Part shown: positions 1-6,046 of the stretch, piece after piece
Layout: each line of letters opens with the position of its first letter
Position numbering within the stretch: position 1 is the first letter of the stretch
DNA from: Actinomycetota bacterium
GTDB lineage: Bacteria; Actinomycetota; Thermoleophilia; Gaiellales; Gaiellaceae
Length of the DNA stretch: 6,856 nucleotides
Direction: 5' to 3'
Assembly: GCA_019234175.1 (NCBI GenBank)
Contig: JAFALP010000192.1
Coordinates: 1 to 6,856 of the forward strand
Made by a program: the position numbers and the translations under genes
Notes under the pieces: generated by a model
The model's input: the letters and a program-made list of their open reading frames with translations, nothing else
Told to the model about the DNA's origin: nothing
Databases searched by the model: none

Positions 1-618
1 CACCGGGTCGGCGATCCGAATCGCCGATGCGAACGTCTCGCTTCGCTGCGCGGACTCGCCGAGCAGGAAGCGCGGGAGGACGTCGCCGAACCCGCGCGCA
101 TAGGCGACGGTGTTGCCGCCGCCGCCGTACGGGAGCGCGAGAACGTCGGGGACGCGGCCGAGCTGCGCGAGGATCTCGCGCGCAGCCGAGCTCTGTCCCT
201 CGATGCGGTCCGGGTTGATGGAGTTGACGTTGACGAAGCCGTCGTCGTCGGCGAGGCGGCGCGCCTCGAGGTGTGCGTCCTCGAACGTGCCGTCGATCTC
301 GCGCAGCTCCGCGCCCACGGCACGGGCCTGCGCGATCTTCCCGCGCGCAACCGCGCCGCGCGGCACGACCACGACGGCGCGCAGCCCTGCGCGCGCGGCG
401 TATGCGGCGGTGGAAGCAGCGGTGTTGCCGGTGGACGCGCAGACGACGCCCGTCGCGCCGCGTTCGAGCGCGCGCGACACCGCCACCGCCATGCCGCGAT
501 CCTTGAACGACCCGGTCGGGTTCGCGCCCTCCCACTTCAGCCACAGCTCGACGCCGAGCCGCTCGCCGAGGCGCGGCGCCGCGAGAAGCGGCGTGTTCCC
601 CTCGCCGAGCGTGATCAC
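1..618 (-). CDS. thrC: Threonine synthase (PLP-dependent), N-terminal 206 residues; runs off the left edge
   Basis: Converts O-phosphohomoserine to threonine, the last step of threonine synthesis, in the cytoplasm. The visible protein opens with LGEGNTPLL (residues 4-12). It then has the PLP-lysine motif NPTGSFKDRG with Lys39, a substrate/cofactor loop STGNTAAS (62-69), a NSINPDRIEGQ block, and a glycine-rich PLP-phosphate loop PYGGGGNT near residue 166, ending in ASAIRIADP at the edge. These are hallmarks of the shorter bacterial threonine synthase of about 350 residues, so roughly 60% is visible. The start is a GTG at 616-618 overlapping the hom TGA (GTGA). No start codon lies just upstream in this frame. 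As a result the protein begins almost directly at the LGEGNTPL motif, without the roughly 20-residue leader helix that many actinobacterial homologues carry. GGAG (627-630) lies 8 nt upstream. The phosphate loop reads GGGGN where GNxGN is more usual. Confidence 0.93.
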   Translation of the reverse strand, partial: MITLGEGNTPLLAAPRLGERLGVELWLKWEGANPTGSFKDRGMAVAVSRALERGATGVVCASTGNTAASTAAYAARAGLRAVVVVPRGAVARGKIAQARAVGAELREIDGTFEDAHLEARRLADDDGFVNVNSINPDRIEGQSSAAREILAQLGRVPDVLALPYGGGGNTVAYARGFGDVLPRFLLGESAQRSETFASAIRIADPV

Positions 619-638
619 AACCCCCGCTCCGTGATCAC
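611..638. repeat. Two copies of the palindrome GTGATCAC at the hom/thrC junction
   Basis: GTGATCAC occurs at 611-618 and 631-638, 20 nt apart. On the minus strand both extend to GTGATCACG. One copy encodes V-I-T near the Hom C-terminus, the other encodes the thrC start (M-I-T). Each is self-complementary, so pairing within or between copies is possible around the thrC start. This may be chance or a small duplication; function is unproven. Confidence 0.4.
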
Positions 639-1904
639 CGGCAGGACAAAAGGGGGACGCAGGACCTCCGGGAAGACGGCGATCTCGCGCATCGCCTCAG
701 CCACGGCGCCGTACGGAGCACGATGCAGCACGAGCTCGAGCGTCGCCGCGCCGTCCTCGAGCTTCTGCACGAGCTGCGCCACCGACACCTCGTGCGACGC
801 GAGCCGGCTCGTCACGTGCGCGAGCACGCCCGGGCGGTCCGACACCTCGAGATGGACGTAGAACGGCGAGCGCCATTCGCTCGACGGCAGCTTCGCGAGC
901 GACCGCCAGCAGGCGTCGTTCTGCAGGAAGCCGGTGCCGGACGTGCCGACGACGCTGACGAGGTCCGCGACGACGGCGGACGCCGTCTCGATGCCGCCGG
1001 CGCCGGGCCCCTCGAGCGTGATCTCGCGGATGGCGTCGCCCTGCAGCATCACCGCGTTGAAGGCGCCGTCGACCGCGGCGAGGGGGTGCGCGCGGTCGAC
1101 GAGCGCCGGCTGAACGCGAACGTCGACGGCGTCGCCGACGAGCGTCGCGATCCCGATGAGCCGCACGACCATGCCGAGCTGGGCGGCGGCAGACACATGC
1201 GCAGGCTCGAGCTCCTCGATGCCCCGGCGCTCGACGTCCTCGTAGCCGACGCGCGAGCCGAAGGCGACCGTGGCGAGGATCGCCATCTTCGCGGCGGCGT
1301 CGGCGCCGCTGACGTCGTCGGTCGGATCGGCTTCGGCGTAGCCGAGCGCCTGCGCCTCGGCGAGGGCGTCGGCGTACGAGCCGCCGCGCTCCATGTGCGA
1401 GAGCATGAAATTGGTCGTCCCGTTGACGATGCCGAGGACGCGGTGCACGTTCGTGACGACGAGGGACTCGCGCAGCACCTTGACGACGGGGATGGCCGCG
1501 CAGACGGACGCCTCGAAGCGCAGCTGCACGCCCGCCTCGGACGCGGTGGCGAAGAGCTCCGCGCCGTCGCGGGCGATCAGCTGCTTGTTCGCGGACACGA
1601 CCGGCTTGCCCGCGCGCAGGAGCTCCCGGACGTAGTCCCCCGCCGGCTGGACGCCGCCCATCACCTCGGCGACGACCTGCACGTTCGGGTCCTCGCGGAA
1701 CTCGGCGAAGTCGGTCGTGAGCACCTCGTCGCCGGCGGGGAACGGCCGCTCCTTCGCCGGGTCGCGCACGAGCGCGCGGACGACGCGCAGCCGGTGGCCG
1801 GTCGCGCGCTCGATCTCGTCCGCGCTCTCGACCAGCAGCCGGTTCACGGAGGAGCCGACCGTGCCGTAGCCGAGCAGGCCGATGCCGACGTCAACCGACG
1901 CCAC
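615..1904 (-). CDS. hom: Homoserine dehydrogenase with C-terminal ACT domain
   Basis: Reduces aspartate semialdehyde to homoserine with NAD(P)H, the entry to threonine, isoleucine and methionine synthesis. The 429-residue length matches the monofunctional bacterial form. Visible parts are a Rossmann glycine motif GLLGYGTVG (9-17); SANKQLIA with Lys107; NGTTNFML (161-168); and the active-site block [19 protein letters not shown] (188-206). By alignment with the yeast enzyme this block supplies Glu191, Asp197, Asp202 and Lys206. GPGAGG lies at 299-304, and a C-terminal ACT domain starts at about 348 ([13 protein letters not shown]), a probable threonine-feedback domain. The start is GTG at 1902-1904, 14 nt inside ilvC, because the Rossmann strand begins only a few residues later. 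Oddities are Cys135-Ala-Ala where Gly/Ala-Gly-Gly is common after EASV, and Glu306 where most homologues have Pro in the (P)TASAVV stretch. The catalytic residues are intact, so it is expected to be active. Confidence 0.96.
   Translation of the reverse strand: MASVDVGIGLLGYGTVGSSVNRLLVESADEIERATGHRLRVVRALVRDPAKERPFPAGDEVLTTDFAEFREDPNVQVVAEVMGGVQPAGDYVRELLRAGKPVVSANKQLIARDGAELFATASEAGVQLRFEASVCAAIPVVKVLRESLVVTNVHRVLGIVNGTTNFMLSHMERGGSYADALAEAQALGYAEADPTDDVSGADAAAKMAILATVAFGSRVGYEDVERRGIEELEPAHVSAAAQLGMVVRLIGIATLVGDAVDVRVQPALVDRAHPLAAVDGAFNAVMLQGDAIREITLEGPGAGGIETASAVVADLVSVVGTSGTGFLQNDACWRSLAKLPSSEWRSPFYVHLEVSDRPGVLAHVTSRLASHEVSVAQLVQKLEDGAATLELVLHRAPYGAVAEAMREIAVFPEVLRPPFVLPVITERGL
627..630 (-). 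promoter_or_regulatory. Possible ribosome binding site for thrC inside hom
   Basis: GGAG on the minus strand, 8 nt before the GTG at 618, followed by a G run (621-625). It is moderate in strength; coupling through the GTGA overlap probably contributes. Confidence 0.45.
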
Positions 1905-2907
1905 GAGCCTCCGCGCCCAGTAGACCCTCGATGCCCGCGAGGTCGCGCAGCTGCTTGCCGACGCGCTCGATCTCCGTCGCCCGCTGCGCGCCGTCCTTGC
2001 GCAGGTCGGCGAACCTCGGCCGGCCCGCCTCGTCGTCGGCGAAGAGCTCCTCCGCGAACGCGCCGCTGCGGATCTCGCCGAGGATGTCGCGCAGCCGGTC
2101 CTTCGTGGCGGCGTCGACGACGCGCGGCCCGCGCGAGAGATCGCCGTACTCGGCGACGTCGGACACCGAGTAGCGCATGTACTCGTAGCCGCCCTGGTAG
2201 AGCAGGTCGACGATGAGCTTCAGCTCGTTCAGGCACTCGTAGTACGCGATCTCGGGCTGGTAGCCCGCCTCGACGAGCACGTCGAACCCGGCCTGCACGA
2301 GCGCAGGGACGCCGCCGCATAGGACGGCCTGCTCACCGAAGAGATCGCTCTCCGTCTCCTCCGCGAACGTCGTCTCGAGAAGGCCGACGCGCGCGCAGCC
2401 GATGCCGACGCCGTACGCGAGCGCGAGGTCGAGCGCGCGCCCGCTCGCGTCCGTCTGCACGGCGACGAGGCCGGGCGTGCCGGCGCCGGAGACGTAGAGC
2501 TCGCGCACACGATGACCCGGCGCCTTCGGGGCGACCATGATCACGTCGTGGCCCTCCGGCGGCGCGATGCGGCCGAAGTGGATGTTCAGCCCGTGCGCGA
2601 ACAGCACCGCCGCACCCGGCTCGAGGCTCGGCGCGATCTCCTCGTCCCACACCTGCTTCTGCACGTGGTCGGGAAGGAGCAGCGCGACGATCTGCGCGCC
2701 GCGCACCGCATCCGCGATCGAACGCACCTCGAGGCCGGCGTCCTCGGCCGCCGCCTTGGAGCCGCTGCCCTCGCGCAGGCCGACGACGACGTCGACGCCG
2801 GAGTCGCGCAGGTTGAGCGCGTGCGCGTGGCCCTGGCTGCCGTAGCCGATGACGGCGACCTTGCCGGAGAGGAGATCGAGGTCGCCCTCGCGATAGATCG
2901 TGGCCAC
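1891..2907 (-). CDS. ilvC: Ketol-acid reductoisomerase, class I (short form)
   Basis: Performs Mg2+-dependent alkyl migration followed by NAD(P)H reduction, converting acetolactate and acetohydroxybutyrate to dihydroxy acids of the valine/leucine and isoleucine pathways. The 338 residues fit the short class I enzyme. The N-terminal Rossmann motif is [10 protein letters not shown] (21-30). The cofactor loop [13 protein letters not shown] has a short loop with Ser48 and Ser50, which in this family fits NADPH use. Catalytic-region residues are His105 (FAHGLNIHF), Lys128 (APKAPGH), the metal ligands Asp188 and Glu192 (ESDLFGEQ), Glu224 and Glu228 (YECLNELK), and Ser249 in [20 protein letters not shown] differs from the usual APKGPGH, and HGLN from HGFN, both conservative changes. 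The GTG start at 2905-2907 is chosen because AAAGGAG lies 6 nt upstream and the protein then matches the family N-terminus. The ilvN stop lies 12 nt upstream. Confidence 0.97.
   Translation of the reverse strand: MATIYREGDLDLLSGKVAVIGYGSQGHAHALNLRDSGVDVVVGLREGSGSKAAAEDAGLEVRSIADAVRGAQIVALLLPDHVQKQVWDEEIAPSLEPGAAVLFAHGLNIHFGRIAPPEGHDVIMVAPKAPGHRVRELYVSGAGTPGLVAVQTDASGRALDLALAYGVGIGCARVGLLETTFAEETESDLFGEQAVLCGGVPALVQAGFDVLVEAGYQPEIAYYECLNELKLIVDLLYQGGYEYMRYSVSDVAEYGDLSRGPRVVDAATKDRLRDILGEIRSGAFAEELFADDEAGRPRFADLRKDGAQRATEIERVGKQLRDLAGIEGLLGAEARGVG
1908..1912 (-). promoter_or_regulatory. Ribosome binding site for hom inside ilvC
   Basis: GGAGG on the minus strand within the last ilvC codons, only 3 nt before the GTG at 1904. 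The spacing is short, but no other start fits the family N-terminus, and ribosomes finishing ilvC pass directly over this site. Confidence 0.5.
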
Positions 2908-2913
2908 GTGGAG

Positions 2914-2920
2914 CTCCTTT
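2914..2920 (-). promoter_or_regulatory. Ribosome binding site for ilvC
   Basis: AAAGGAG on the minus strand, 6 nt before the GTG at 2907. Its first base is the last base of the ilvN TGA stop, so termination on ilvN and initiation on ilvC are adjacent. Confidence 0.75.
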
Positions 2921-3435
2921 CAGGCCAGCACGCGCTGGCGGGGACGGTTGTGATTGGGACGCTGCGCGCGGCCGAGGCCGATGCGCCCCGTGCGGACGAG
3001 CTCCTGCAGCCCGTGCGGGCGGACGAGCTCCTCGAAGGAGTCGCAGTCCTCCGGCGGGCCGGTGAGCTCGAAGACGATGGAGTCGGGCCCCAGGTCGACG
3101 ACGCGCGCGTTGAAGACCTCGCCGAGTGCCATCAGCTCGGCGCGCTTGTTGGGCGGCGCCGCCACCTTCATGAGGACGAGCTCGCGCTCGATCGACTCGC
3201 CCGGCACGAGCTCCGCGACGCGGAGCACGTTCACGAGCTTGTGCATCTGCTTCTCGATCTGCTCGAGCGGGCTCGACTCGCAGTCGACCCGGATGGTGAT
3301 GCACGAGACGTCGTGCTGCGCCGTCGGCCCGACGGCGAGGCTCTCGATGTTGAAGCCGCGCCGCGCGAACAGGCTCGTGACGCGCATGAGCACTGCCGGC
3401 TTGTTCTCCACGAGGATGGACAAGGTGTGCCTCAC
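2920..3435 (-). CDS. ilvN: Acetolactate synthase small (regulatory) subunit
   Basis: Regulatory partner of IlvB; in this family it raises catalytic activity and confers valine feedback inhibition. The protein has 171 residues, typical of the bacterial IlvN/IlvH type. An N-terminal ACT domain (about residues 3-75) opens with HTLSILVENKP and continues SLFARRGFNIESLAVGPT (21-38). A second, ACT-like C-terminal domain (about 84-160) begins ERELVLMKV and contains FNARVVDLG and the conserved end of the family (GLQELVRTGRIGLGR). The start is GTG at 3433-3435, inside the ilvB stop (GTGA overlap), with GGAGG 7 nt upstream; longer forms of this frame run through ilvB out of frame and are not real. Residue 14, in the ACT effector turn, is Ala where Gly is nearly standard, and residue 17 is Met. 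The short Arg/Asn-rich tail (RPNHNRPRQ) is unremarkable. Confidence 0.95.
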   Translation of the reverse strand: MRHTLSILVENKPAVLMRVTSLFARRGFNIESLAVGPTAQHDVSCITIRVDCESSPLEQIEKQMHKLVNVLRVAELVPGESIERELVLMKVAAPPNKRAELMALGEVFNARVVDLGPDSIVFELTGPPEDCDSFEELVRPHGLQELVRTGRIGLGRAQRPNHNRPRQRVLA

Positions 3436-5150
3436 GTGGTCACCTCCGCGACCGTGTCCTGGAACTCGACGAGGTCGAGCGCGGCCGCGCCCGCCGGGAT
3501 CATCGGGAAGCAGTGCTCGCGCGGATCGACCCGCGCGTCGACGACGGCAGTGCGGCCGCAGGCGATCGCCTCGGCGAGCGCGCCCTCGAGGTCGTCCGCG
3601 CTCTCGACCGTGAAGCCGGCGGCGCCGTAGGCGCGGGCCAACGCCGCGTAGTCCGGCACGGTGTGCGTCAGGTTGATCTGCGAGAACCGCTCCTCGAAGA
3701 ACATGTCCTGCCACTGGCGCACCATGCCGAGGTAGCCGTTGTTGACGATGACGACGACGATCGGCAGGTCCTCGAGCACCGACGTCGCCAGCTCCTGCTG
3801 CGTCATCTGGAAGCAGCCGTCGCCGTCGACGCACACGACGGTCGCGTCCGGGCGCGCGGCCTTCGCGCCGATCGCCGCGGGGATGCCGTAGCCCATCGTT
3901 CCGAGGCCGCCCGAGGTGATGAACGACCGCGGACGGTCGCACAGGAGGTACTGCATCGCCCACATCTGGTGCTGCCCGACGCCCGTCGTCCACACGACGT
4001 CGTCGCGGCCGGCGGTCAGCTCCTGCAGCGTCTCGAGCACGAGCTGCGGCTTCAGCATGTCGCCCTCGGGGTTGTAGCGGAGCGGGAACTGGTCCTTCCA
4101 CTCGGCGATCTGGCGGAGCCACGGCTCGGTGCGGCCGGGCTGCATCGACTCGCGCACGAGCTGCGTCAGCCTCGCGAGGATCGGCTTCAGCGGTCCGACG
4201 ACGGGAACGTCGGCGTGGCGGATCTTGGAGATCTCGGCGGCGTCGATGTCGAGGTGCACGACCGTCGCGCCCGGCGCGAATGCGGAGACCTTGCCGGTGA
4301 CCCGGTCGTCGAAGCGGGAGCCGACGGCGACGAGGAGGTCGGCCTTGTTCAGCGCCCAGTTCGACCACTTGGGCCCGTGCATGCCCGGCCAGCCGACGTG
4401 CAGCTCGTGCGTCTCCGGGAACCCGCTCTTCGCCATCAGCGTCGTCACGACCGGGAGGCGCGCGGTCTCGGCGAGCGCGCGCAGCTCCTCGGTGGCGTCC
4501 GCGTTCAGCACCCCGCCGCCGACGTAGAGGATGGGCCGCTCCGCCGCGGCGATCGCATTCGCGGCAGCCAGAATCTGCCGTTCGTGACCGCGGCGGGGCG
4601 GCTTCCATCCCGGGAGGGAAACGGTCTCGGGGTACGAGAAATCGAGCTCTGCTTCCTGGATGTCGCGCGGCACGTCCACGAGGACTGGGCCGCAGCGTCC
4701 GGTGCGCGCGACGTGGAACGCCGCCTTGATCACGTGCGGCAGCTCCTCCACGTCCTGCACGAGCCACGAGTGCTTGACGATCGGGATGGTGATGCCGGTG
4801 ATGTCGCACTCCTGGAAGGCGTCGCTGCCGATGAGGTGCCGGCGCACCTGGCCGGTGATGCAGACGAGCGGCGTCGAGTCCATCCACGCGTCCGCGATCG
4901 GCGTGACGAGGTTGGTCGCGCCCGGGCCGGAGGTGGCGATGGCCACGCCGGCGCGGCCGGACGCGCGCGCGTATCCCTCCGCCATGTGGCCCGCGCCCTG
5001 CTCGTGGCGGGCGAGCACGTGCCGCACCGTCGTCCCGCGCGCGAACGCGTCGTACAGCGGAAGGATCGCGCCTCCGGGCAGGCCGAAGGCGATGTCCACC
5101 CCCTCCGCCTCGAGCGAGCGGAGGATCGCGTCGGCGCCGTTTCCTCTCAC
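3432..5150 (-). CDS. ilvB: Acetolactate synthase large (catalytic) subunit
   Basis: ThDP/FAD/Mg2+ enzyme that condenses pyruvate with pyruvate or 2-ketobutyrate, the first common step to valine/leucine and isoleucine. The 572-residue protein has the three ThDP-fold domains. The pyrimidine domain carries GLPGGAILPLYD (23-34) and catalytic Glu50 in RHEQGAGHMAEG, followed by SGPGATNLV (74-82). The central FAD-associated domain carries VGSRFDDRVTGK (276-287). The pyrophosphate domain carries VGQHQMW (391-397) and the ThDP-Mg motif from GDG (443-445) to NN (470-471), with Trp480 of the substrate channel. The start is GTG at 5148-5150, overlapping the preceding stop (GTGA). It is the only start that preserves the family N-terminus (GADAILRSLEAEGVD), yet it has no clear SD, which suggests translational coupling. 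The same frame stays open as far as 6023, but that extension has no IlvB character. Arg103 sits at the GQVP position where many homologues have Pro. Confidence 0.97.
   Translation of the reverse strand: MRGNGADAILRSLEAEGVDIAFGLPGGAILPLYDAFARGTTVRHVLARHEQGAGHMAEGYARASGRAGVAIATSGPGATNLVTPIADAWMDSTPLVCITGQVRRHLIGSDAFQECDITGITIPIVKHSWLVQDVEELPHVIKAAFHVARTGRCGPVLVDVPRDIQEAELDFSYPETVSLPGWKPPRRGHERQILAAANAIAAAERPILYVGGGVLNADATEELRALAETARLPVVTTLMAKSGFPETHELHVGWPGMHGPKWSNWALNKADLLVAVGSRFDDRVTGKVSAFAPGATVVHLDIDAAEISKIRHADVPVVGPLKPILARLTQLVRESMQPGRTEPWLRQIAEWKDQFPLRYNPEGDMLKPQLVLETLQELTAGRDDVVWTTGVGQHQMWAMQYLLCDRPRSFITSGGLGTMGYGIPAAIGAKAARPDATVVCVDGDGCFQMTQQELATSVLEDLPIVVVIVNNGYLGMVRQWQDMFFEERFSQINLTHTVPDYAALARAYGAAGFTVESADDLEGALAEAIACGRTAVVDARVDPREHCFPMIPAGAAALDLVEFQDTVAEVTT
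3440..3447 (-). promoter_or_regulatory. Strong ribosome binding site for ilvN
   Basis: GGAGGTGA on the minus strand, GGAGG ending 7 nt before the GTG at 3435. It lies within the last ilvB codons (EVT), with the same spacing and same encoded residues as at the leuA/leuB-like junction. It decides the GTG start of ilvN. Confidence 0.8.
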
Positions 5151-6046
5151 GCGAACTCGGTCTTCATCGCGAGCTGGAAGCTGCTGAGGACGCGGCTGGT
5201 GAACTCGCGGCTCGACGCGCGGACGCCGAAGCGAACCGGCTCCTCCACGAGCGCGGCCGACACGGCGCCCGCGAGCGTTGCCGCCGCGGCCGGCTGGCCG
5301 AGCCCGTGCTCGAGGGCGAGCGCCGTGGCGAACAGCATGCTGCTCGGGTTGACGACGCCGTGGCCGGCGAGCGCGAAGCCGCCGTCGGGCGACGGGACGA
5401 ACAGACTCGGCCCGTGCTCGGCGAGGAGCGCGTGCGCAGCGACGCGGTGCGACGCGGCGGCGGCCGAGATCTCGACCATGCCCTCCGCCCACGTCGGCGC
5501 GACGGCGACGACGTCGAAGCGGGCGGGGTTGAAGGCCGCGAACGGGATCGCGTCCTTCGGCGAGATGTGCTCGAGGTGCACGTGCTCGAACTGCGGCGCG
5601 GCCACGTTGACGAGCTCGCACCAGCTGCTGTCGCCGACGCACGCCAGGCGGAGCCGGCGCGACTCGGCGATCTCGAAGGCGCGCGTCACGGTCCACTCGC
5701 CCGCCGCCTCGTTCACCGATGTGATGAACGCGACGTCGTCGTGCTCGCCGAAGCGCACGCGCGTGACGCGGGCGCGCAGGTCGAGCTCGGCCATCACGTC
5801 GTCCAGCGCGGGCTCTTCCGCGCCGGCGACGAGAACGGCGTCCGCGCCGAGCACCGCGTCGCGCGTGCTCGTGGGCACCGGCTGCCCGAAGCGCGCCAGC
5901 GCGACGCCGCCGAACGGCGCATGCACCTGCTCGTAGACGATTCCGTGCACCCGCGCGACCGCGTCGAGCGCGTACAACGCCTCCGCCATCAGCTCGGGCG
6001 CGGTGCCCGAGCCGGTCAGACACGCAATGGTCGGAGTGGAGCTCAT
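5147..6046 (-). CDS. Divergent 3-isopropylmalate dehydrogenase-like protein, probably lacking catalysis
   Basis: The 299 residues follow the plan of LeuB/isocitrate dehydrogenase. The opening [14 protein letters not shown] (11-24) resembles Leu[27 protein letters not shown] (45-56) and [14 protein letters not shown] (62-75) match next. Then come [10 protein letters not shown] (173-182), [24 protein letters not shown] (227-250, like AGKGIANP...) and a C-terminal FTSRVL. LeuB is usually about 350 residues; the shortfall lies mainly between about 97 and 112, where the second substrate Arg (NLRP) and the REltGGiYfG block belong. By eye alignment the LRK and NLRP arginines are Met85 and Thr95, the catalytic Tyr block is SVNEAAGEW, the DKAN lysine is Ser140, the metal aspartates of FGDILSD are Glu188/Glu192, and EPVHGSAPD of the NAD site is VPSPDGGFA. 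The start ATG (6044-6046) overlaps the leuA stop, with GGAGGTGA upstream. It sits where leuB would fit, but dehydrogenase activity is doubtful. It could be a regulatory or structural relative, or an enzyme with changed chemistry. Confidence 0.8.
   Translation of the reverse strand: MSSTPTIACLTGSGTAPELMAEALYALDAVARVHGIVYEQVHAPFGGVALARFGQPVPTSTRDAVLGADAVLVAGAEEPALDDVMAELDLRARVTRVRFGEHDDVAFITSVNEAAGEWTVTRAFEIAESRRLRLACVGDSSWCELVNVAAPQFEHVHLEHISPKDAIPFAAFNPARFDVVAVAPTWAEGMVEISAAAASHRVAAHALLAEHGPSLFVPSPDGGFALAGHGVVNPSSMLFATALALEHGLGQPAAAATLAGAVSAALVEEPVRFGVRASSREFTSRVLSSFQLAMKTEFA

Noticed and set aside
723..2216. 497-codon open frame on the plus strand over hom and ilvC
   Set aside because: Same antisense shadow character; the minus strand carries complete, motif-bearing hom and ilvC.
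2920..4887. 655-codon minus-strand frame ending with IlvN
   Set aside because: Only the last 171 codons resemble IlvN; the rest is ilvB read out of frame. The GTG at 3435 with a strong SD is the real start.
3513..5936. 807-codon open frame on the plus strand, antisense to ilvB and the LeuB-like gene
   Set aside because: Product is low-complexity, rich in Arg/Ala/Asp/His, with no recognisable family; it is the usual antisense shadow of high-GC coding DNA.
3432..6023. Extended minus-strand frame giving an 863-residue IlvB, suggesting an N-terminal fusion
   Set aside because: The extra 291 residues are Arg/Ala-rich out-of-frame translation of the LeuB-like gene; IlvB family sequence begins at the GTG at 5150, overlapping the preceding stop.
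6043..6045. Sequencing error creating the early LeuA stop
   Set aside because: The stop forms a precise ATGA overlap with an ATG preceded by GGAGG at good spacing, and the next sequence is LeuB-like, so a LeuA regulatory domain is not encoded nearby in another frame.
5147..6046. LeuB-like gene as a frameshifted or decayed leuB
   Set aside because: Homologous segments from start to end lie in one frame, no stop or frame change occurs, start and stop overlap both neighbours exactly, and the other frames do not carry the missing LeuB motifs. It is diverged rather than broken.
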